From: Omphiscola glabra
Taxonomy: Eukaryota > Mollusca > Gastropoda > Lymnaeidae
Assembly (NCBI GenBank): GCA_964017045.1
Contig: OZ024809.1
Span: 8,517,012 to 8,581,011, forward strand
Direction of reading: 5' to 3'
DNA length: 64,000 bases
Shown here: in pieces, positions 58,935-64,000 of the stretch
Position numbering within the stretch: position 1 is the first letter of the stretch
Layout of the letters: each line of letters starts with the position of its first letter
The notes under the pieces: model-generated
What the model was told of the DNA's origin: nothing
The model's input: the letters and a program-made list of their open reading frames with translations, nothing else
The model's database searches: none
Program-made: the position numbers and the translations under genes

Positions 58935-59485
58935 CATTCGATGAATCTTTAATTATGCGTCTACGGCACACCTGACTGCCACTTAACAATATCTGTGTCT
59001 TCCTGACACTCAAGGCTGTGTCCTTGGCACACCTGACTGCCACTTAACAATATCTGTGTCTTCCTGACACTCAAGGCTGTGTCCTGGGCACACCTGACTG
59101 ACACTTAACAATATAGATGTCTTCCTGACACTCAAGGCTGTGTCCTTGGCACACCTGGATGACACTTAACAAAATAGATGTCTTCCTGACACTCATTTCT
59201 GTGTCCTTGGCACACCTGGCTGACACTTAACAAAATAGATGTCTTCCTGACACTCAATGCTGTGTCCTTGGCACACCTGGCTGACAACTTAACAATATCT
59301 ATGTCTTCCTGACACTTATTGCTGTGTCCTTGGCACACCTGGCTGACACTTAACAATATCTATGTCTTCATGACGCTCAATGCTTTGTCCTTGGCTCACC
59401 TGGCTGACAACTTAACAATATCTATGTCTTCCTGACACTCAATGCTGTGTCCTTGGTACACCTGGCTGACACTTAACGATGTGTC
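58935..59485. repeat. ~61-bp minisatellite, about 9 copies
   Basis: Units of about 61 bp with tccttggcacacctggctga and atgtcttcctgacactcaa. Two variants (aatatctg / aaatagat) form blocks. Confidence 0.95.
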
Positions 59486-60544
59486 AATGACACACCTGCC
59501 TGAAATTTCTTTAGTTCAACGAATTCTGTATAGATTCTTATGTTACTGTCTAGTGTTAGTTAAAGAGTTACCGTGGGGTAACTAGTCTCACGTAACTGCA
59601 GGCTTAAGTAATTTGTTAAAATTAGCTACCAAAGGTGTTCGCAGTTGTTGATTTAAAGATATGACCGACATATTCTCAGTGAACGTGACGAATTATGTGA
59701 ATCAGAGAACTCAATAATCTTAAAATAAAATATTCACCAGTGTTACCTGTTAACACAATGAAGAGCTAAGCCCCGAGAACCACTGGAGGTCATTTCAACA
59801 TGTCATTTTATCATCATGTCCTCATGTCATACTGTCATCTCCTCCTTATGTCATCCTGGCATTTGACATTATGTCAACTGTCTTCATGGCATACTTTTAT
59901 CGAACCATGAAATATAAATGCCATAAATTTGAAAGGCTCCCCCTCGCCCCCCACCCCCTAAGAAAAACATACATTATTTTTAAAGACTGTGACATTGACT
60001 CAACCGATAAACACAAGACTATTTTTTTAAATTAAAGTTACGGATACCAGATTTCGAGTACAACAGTGGTATCGAGTAAAATAATGGTATCGATTACAAC
60101 AGTGGTATCGAGTACACCAGTGGTAATCCTGGAATCGTTCAATGTCCAGACAACACGTCCATGTCCCACTGTCCCACCACATCCAACTGTCCCACCACGT
60201 CCCACTGTCCCGCAAGTCCAGCAGACGGAGGAGTAGTCACCCCTGGGGACACAAGCGTCGTTTGTTCAGTCGATAGCAATTTCACACGGCCAATTTGCGC
60301 TTCTTCGCTCATTTCCAATACTGATTACCGCCCCTCCCTCCGAGTACACTTTTGGGGGTGGAATGTGGAAGAAATGGGGGGAGGGTTGGGAAGATAGGGC
60401 CTCTCCATTTTAAATTTGATGAAAGGGATGGAATGCTCAGATTAGGCGACGTTACGTTTTGTTTCTTTTTTACGTTAGTTTAGTTTTAGCTGTTAAGTTC
60501 TGTGCTATTGGAGGTGAAGGTGACAGCAGGATTTTTATCTTCAT
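59486..60544. other. Single-copy; short repeats
   Basis: catgtcatcatgtc-type words occur at 59805-59880, agtggtatcgagtacaaca x4 at 60065-60125, and cccactgtcccaccac at 60155-60205. No gene was recognised. Confidence 0.45.
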
Positions 60545-60800
60545 AACCGTCTTAGCTTGCAGGACTAGCCCCAAATCTTTACCCCACATCTCTATGCTAT
60601 ACAACCGTCTTAACTTACATGACTAGCCGCAAATCTCTACGCTACACAACCGTCTGAACACACATTGCAGGACTAGCCCCACATCTCTACGCTACACAAC
60701 CATCTTAACTTACAAGACTAGCCCCATTTTTTTACGCTACACAACCGTCTTAACTTACAGGTCCAGCCCCCAAATTTCCATGCCAGACAAACGTCTTACC
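60545..60800. repeat. ~45-65-bp tandem repeat, 6 copies
   Basis: Units with acaaccgtcttaacttacag, ggactagccccaaatctcta. Several copies carry an acceptor-like cttacag/g. Lies upstream of the esterase gene. Confidence 0.85.
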
Positions 60801-61109
60801 ATACAGGACGAGTCCCAACTTATATATATTCCAGTTTCCATTATAAAACCTCCCCATTCTACTGATATCTAACTAATGCCCCACCCCCTTTTCTCCGCCT
60901 TCTATTGCTCTGTACGTTAATGAAAGAGCGTGATACTCCAACACGTGATATCTCCTAGCGTCTTTGTCTCGAACATTACATGGTGCACGTGTTACGGTAT
61001 AAGTTTGGAGCACATGATGCCCACGCAATGAGCCCAAGTATTAGTATTTGAGAATCAGTGAATCATTTAAAACTTCCCATGATAACACTTTTTACTACTT
61101 CCATTCCAG
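60801..61109. other. Upstream region or 5' intron of the esterase gene
   Basis: Single-copy. It ends with a pyrimidine-rich tract and acceptor (actacttccattccag) at 61109, so it is probably the end of an intron preceding the exon with the start codon. Confidence 0.45.
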
Positions 61110-62940
<1,831 letters not shown>

Positions 62941-63086
62941 GTGACCTCAGGTTCTTACATCCGGAACAGATTGACCCGTGGTCCGATGTCTGGGACGCCA
63001 CAAAAAAGCCCAACTGTTGCATGCAAGTGCCTGACATATTCTTTGGCAACTTTAGCGGTTCGAATGTGTGGAACCCCAACACAGAG
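62941..63086 (+). CDS. ache: Acetylcholinesterase-like, second coding exon
   Basis: Encodes the rest of codon 64 through residue 112. It reads GDLRF, PWSDVWDATKKPNCC, then SGSNVWNPNTE. By alignment to the well-known Torpedo enzyme, Cys90 corresponds to the Cys67 of the first disulfide, Asp95 to peripheral-site Asp72 and Trp107 to choline-binding Trp84; the 12-residue distance between the last two is kept. Tyr70 of the peripheral site is replaced by valine (Val93), and an extra Cys89 sits beside Cys90. The retained Trp favours a cholinesterase over a general carboxylesterase. NFS at 100-102 is a possible glycosylation site. The exon ends with GAG/gtgaga, phase 0, at the usual point before the SEDCLYLN strand, which must lie in the next exon outside the window. 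Confidence 0.85.
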
Positions 63087-63535
63087 GTGAGAATGCGTGG
63101 GGAGAATGTGTGACACCCCAACACATTGGTGAAAATGCGTGAGGAGAAGGTGTGGCACCCCAACACAGAGGTGAGAATGCGTGGGAAGAATGTGTGAAAC
63201 CCCAACATGGAGGTGAGAATGTGTGGCACCCAAACACAGAGGTGAGAATGTGTGGAACCCCAACACAGAGGTGAGAATGTGTGGAACCCCAACACAGAGG
63301 TGAGAATGCGTGGGGAGAATGTGTGGCACCCCAACACATTGGTGAAAATGCGTGAGGAGAAGGTGTGGCACCCCAACACAGAGGTGAGAATGCGTGGGAA
63401 GAATGTGTGAAACCCCAACATGGAGGTGAGAATGTGTGGCACCCCAACACAGAGGTGAGAATGTGTGGAACCCCAACAGGGAGGTGAGAATGTGTGGCAC
63501 CCCAACACAGAGGTGAGAATGTGTGGAACCCCAAC
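63065..63535. repeat. Minisatellite made from exon 2's end and its splice donor
   Basis: Units of 29 bp (gtgtggaaccccaacacaga followed by ggtgagaat) or 42 bp when gcgtggggagaat-like 13 bp is included. The first unit is the real exon end and donor; about 14 more copies follow. A block of about 213 bp is duplicated (gcgtgggga at 63095 and 63308). Reading on past the true donor hits a TGA at 63111-63113. Confidence 0.93.
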
Positions 63536-63589
63536 ATAGTTACATCAAAGATGGTCATTGTTGCTGTCACATAGTTACATCAAAGATGA

Positions 63590-63800
63590 TGAGATTTGGA
63601 TACGAGACCGTGAGTAAAAGATGGTGAGACTTAGGTTTTAGACTCTGAGTCAAATATAGTGAGACTTAGGTGTGAGACAGTGAGTCAAATATGGTGAGAC
63701 TTAGATGTGATGCTAGACTCTGAGTCAAATATAGTGAGACTTAGGTGTGAGACAGTGAGTTAAATATGGTGAGACTTAGATGTGATGCTAGACTCTGAGC
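63590..63800. repeat. ~35-bp tandem repeat, about 6 copies
   Basis: Units with tatggtgagacttaggtgtg and agacagtgagtcaaa. The flanking words atagttacatcaaagatgg also recur three or four times (63535-63890). Confidence 0.88.
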
Positions 63801-64000
63801 CAAATATGGTCGATGTTGCTGTCACATAGTACATCAAAGATGGCCATTGTTGCTGTCACATAGTACATCAAAGATGGTCATTGTTGCGAGCCCAGACATG
63901 TATATGGTGAAACCCTAGAAAAACTTTTTTATTCCTGAAATAGCGGAAATAATTGATAGTTAAAAAGCATCAATTAAAAAACAAAAATTAAAACAAAAAA
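63801..64000. other. AT-rich end of window, esterase intron presumed
   Basis: No exon seen. An A-rich tract closes the window. Confidence 0.5.

Overview
This window looks like animal nuclear DNA: AT-rich, intron-containing and gene-poor. I see no bacterial operons, ribosome-binding sites or compact genes. The retroelement types, the form of the one recognisable gene and the microsatellite-bearing repeat family suggest a lophotrochozoan invertebrate, most likely a mollusc. That placement is an inference. The sequence itself only shows a metazoan-type gene with spliced exons and several metazoan transposon classes.

The one host gene I can support is at the right end on the + strand: the first two coding exons of a secreted cholinesterase (acetylcholinesterase-like). 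Exon 1 (ATG at 61185, donor after 61374) encodes a signal peptide and the esterase N-terminal motif. Exon 2 (62941-63086) carries the equivalents of Torpedo Asp72 and the choline-binding Trp84. The rest of the gene lies beyond the window. The intron between them is mostly a 17-bp tandem array. The 3' edge of exon 2, including its splice donor, has itself become the unit of a minisatellite running into the next intron.

The largest structure is at 42.9-51.2 kb. A 5'-truncated, frameshifted non-LTR retrotransposon (LINE) runs into a 6.4-kb array of about 126 copies of a 51-bp unit. That unit is the coding sequence of the zinc-finger motif at the LINE's own C-terminus. The array has a higher-order structure of about 1.43-1.48 kb. 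Because 51 is a multiple of 3 it leaves very long open frames on both strands, most of them meaningless.

Other mobile elements: two copies of a second LINE 3' end (1-246 minus, 37641-38276 plus); a LINE 3' tail (4240-4332); an internally inverted Penelope-like element (about 41.4-42.4 kb) ending in a 43-bp tandem array that resembles a degenerate hammerhead ribozyme; a separate hammerhead-like motif at 35.93 kb with intact core bases; two related elements with about 170-bp core repeats and a microsatellite end (9855-11372 minus, 34297-35600 plus); and three small hAT-like non-autonomous elements with 8-bp target-site duplications (7598-8119, 38670-38854, 58060-58238).

Between these, roughly 40 percent of the window by my tally is made of more than 50 apparently unrelated minisatellites with units of 9 to about 80 bp, plus (TA)n tracts and many poly-G/poly-C runs. 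Nearly all long open frames in the window are by-products of these arrays. The remaining single-copy stretches show no coding sequence I can recognise.
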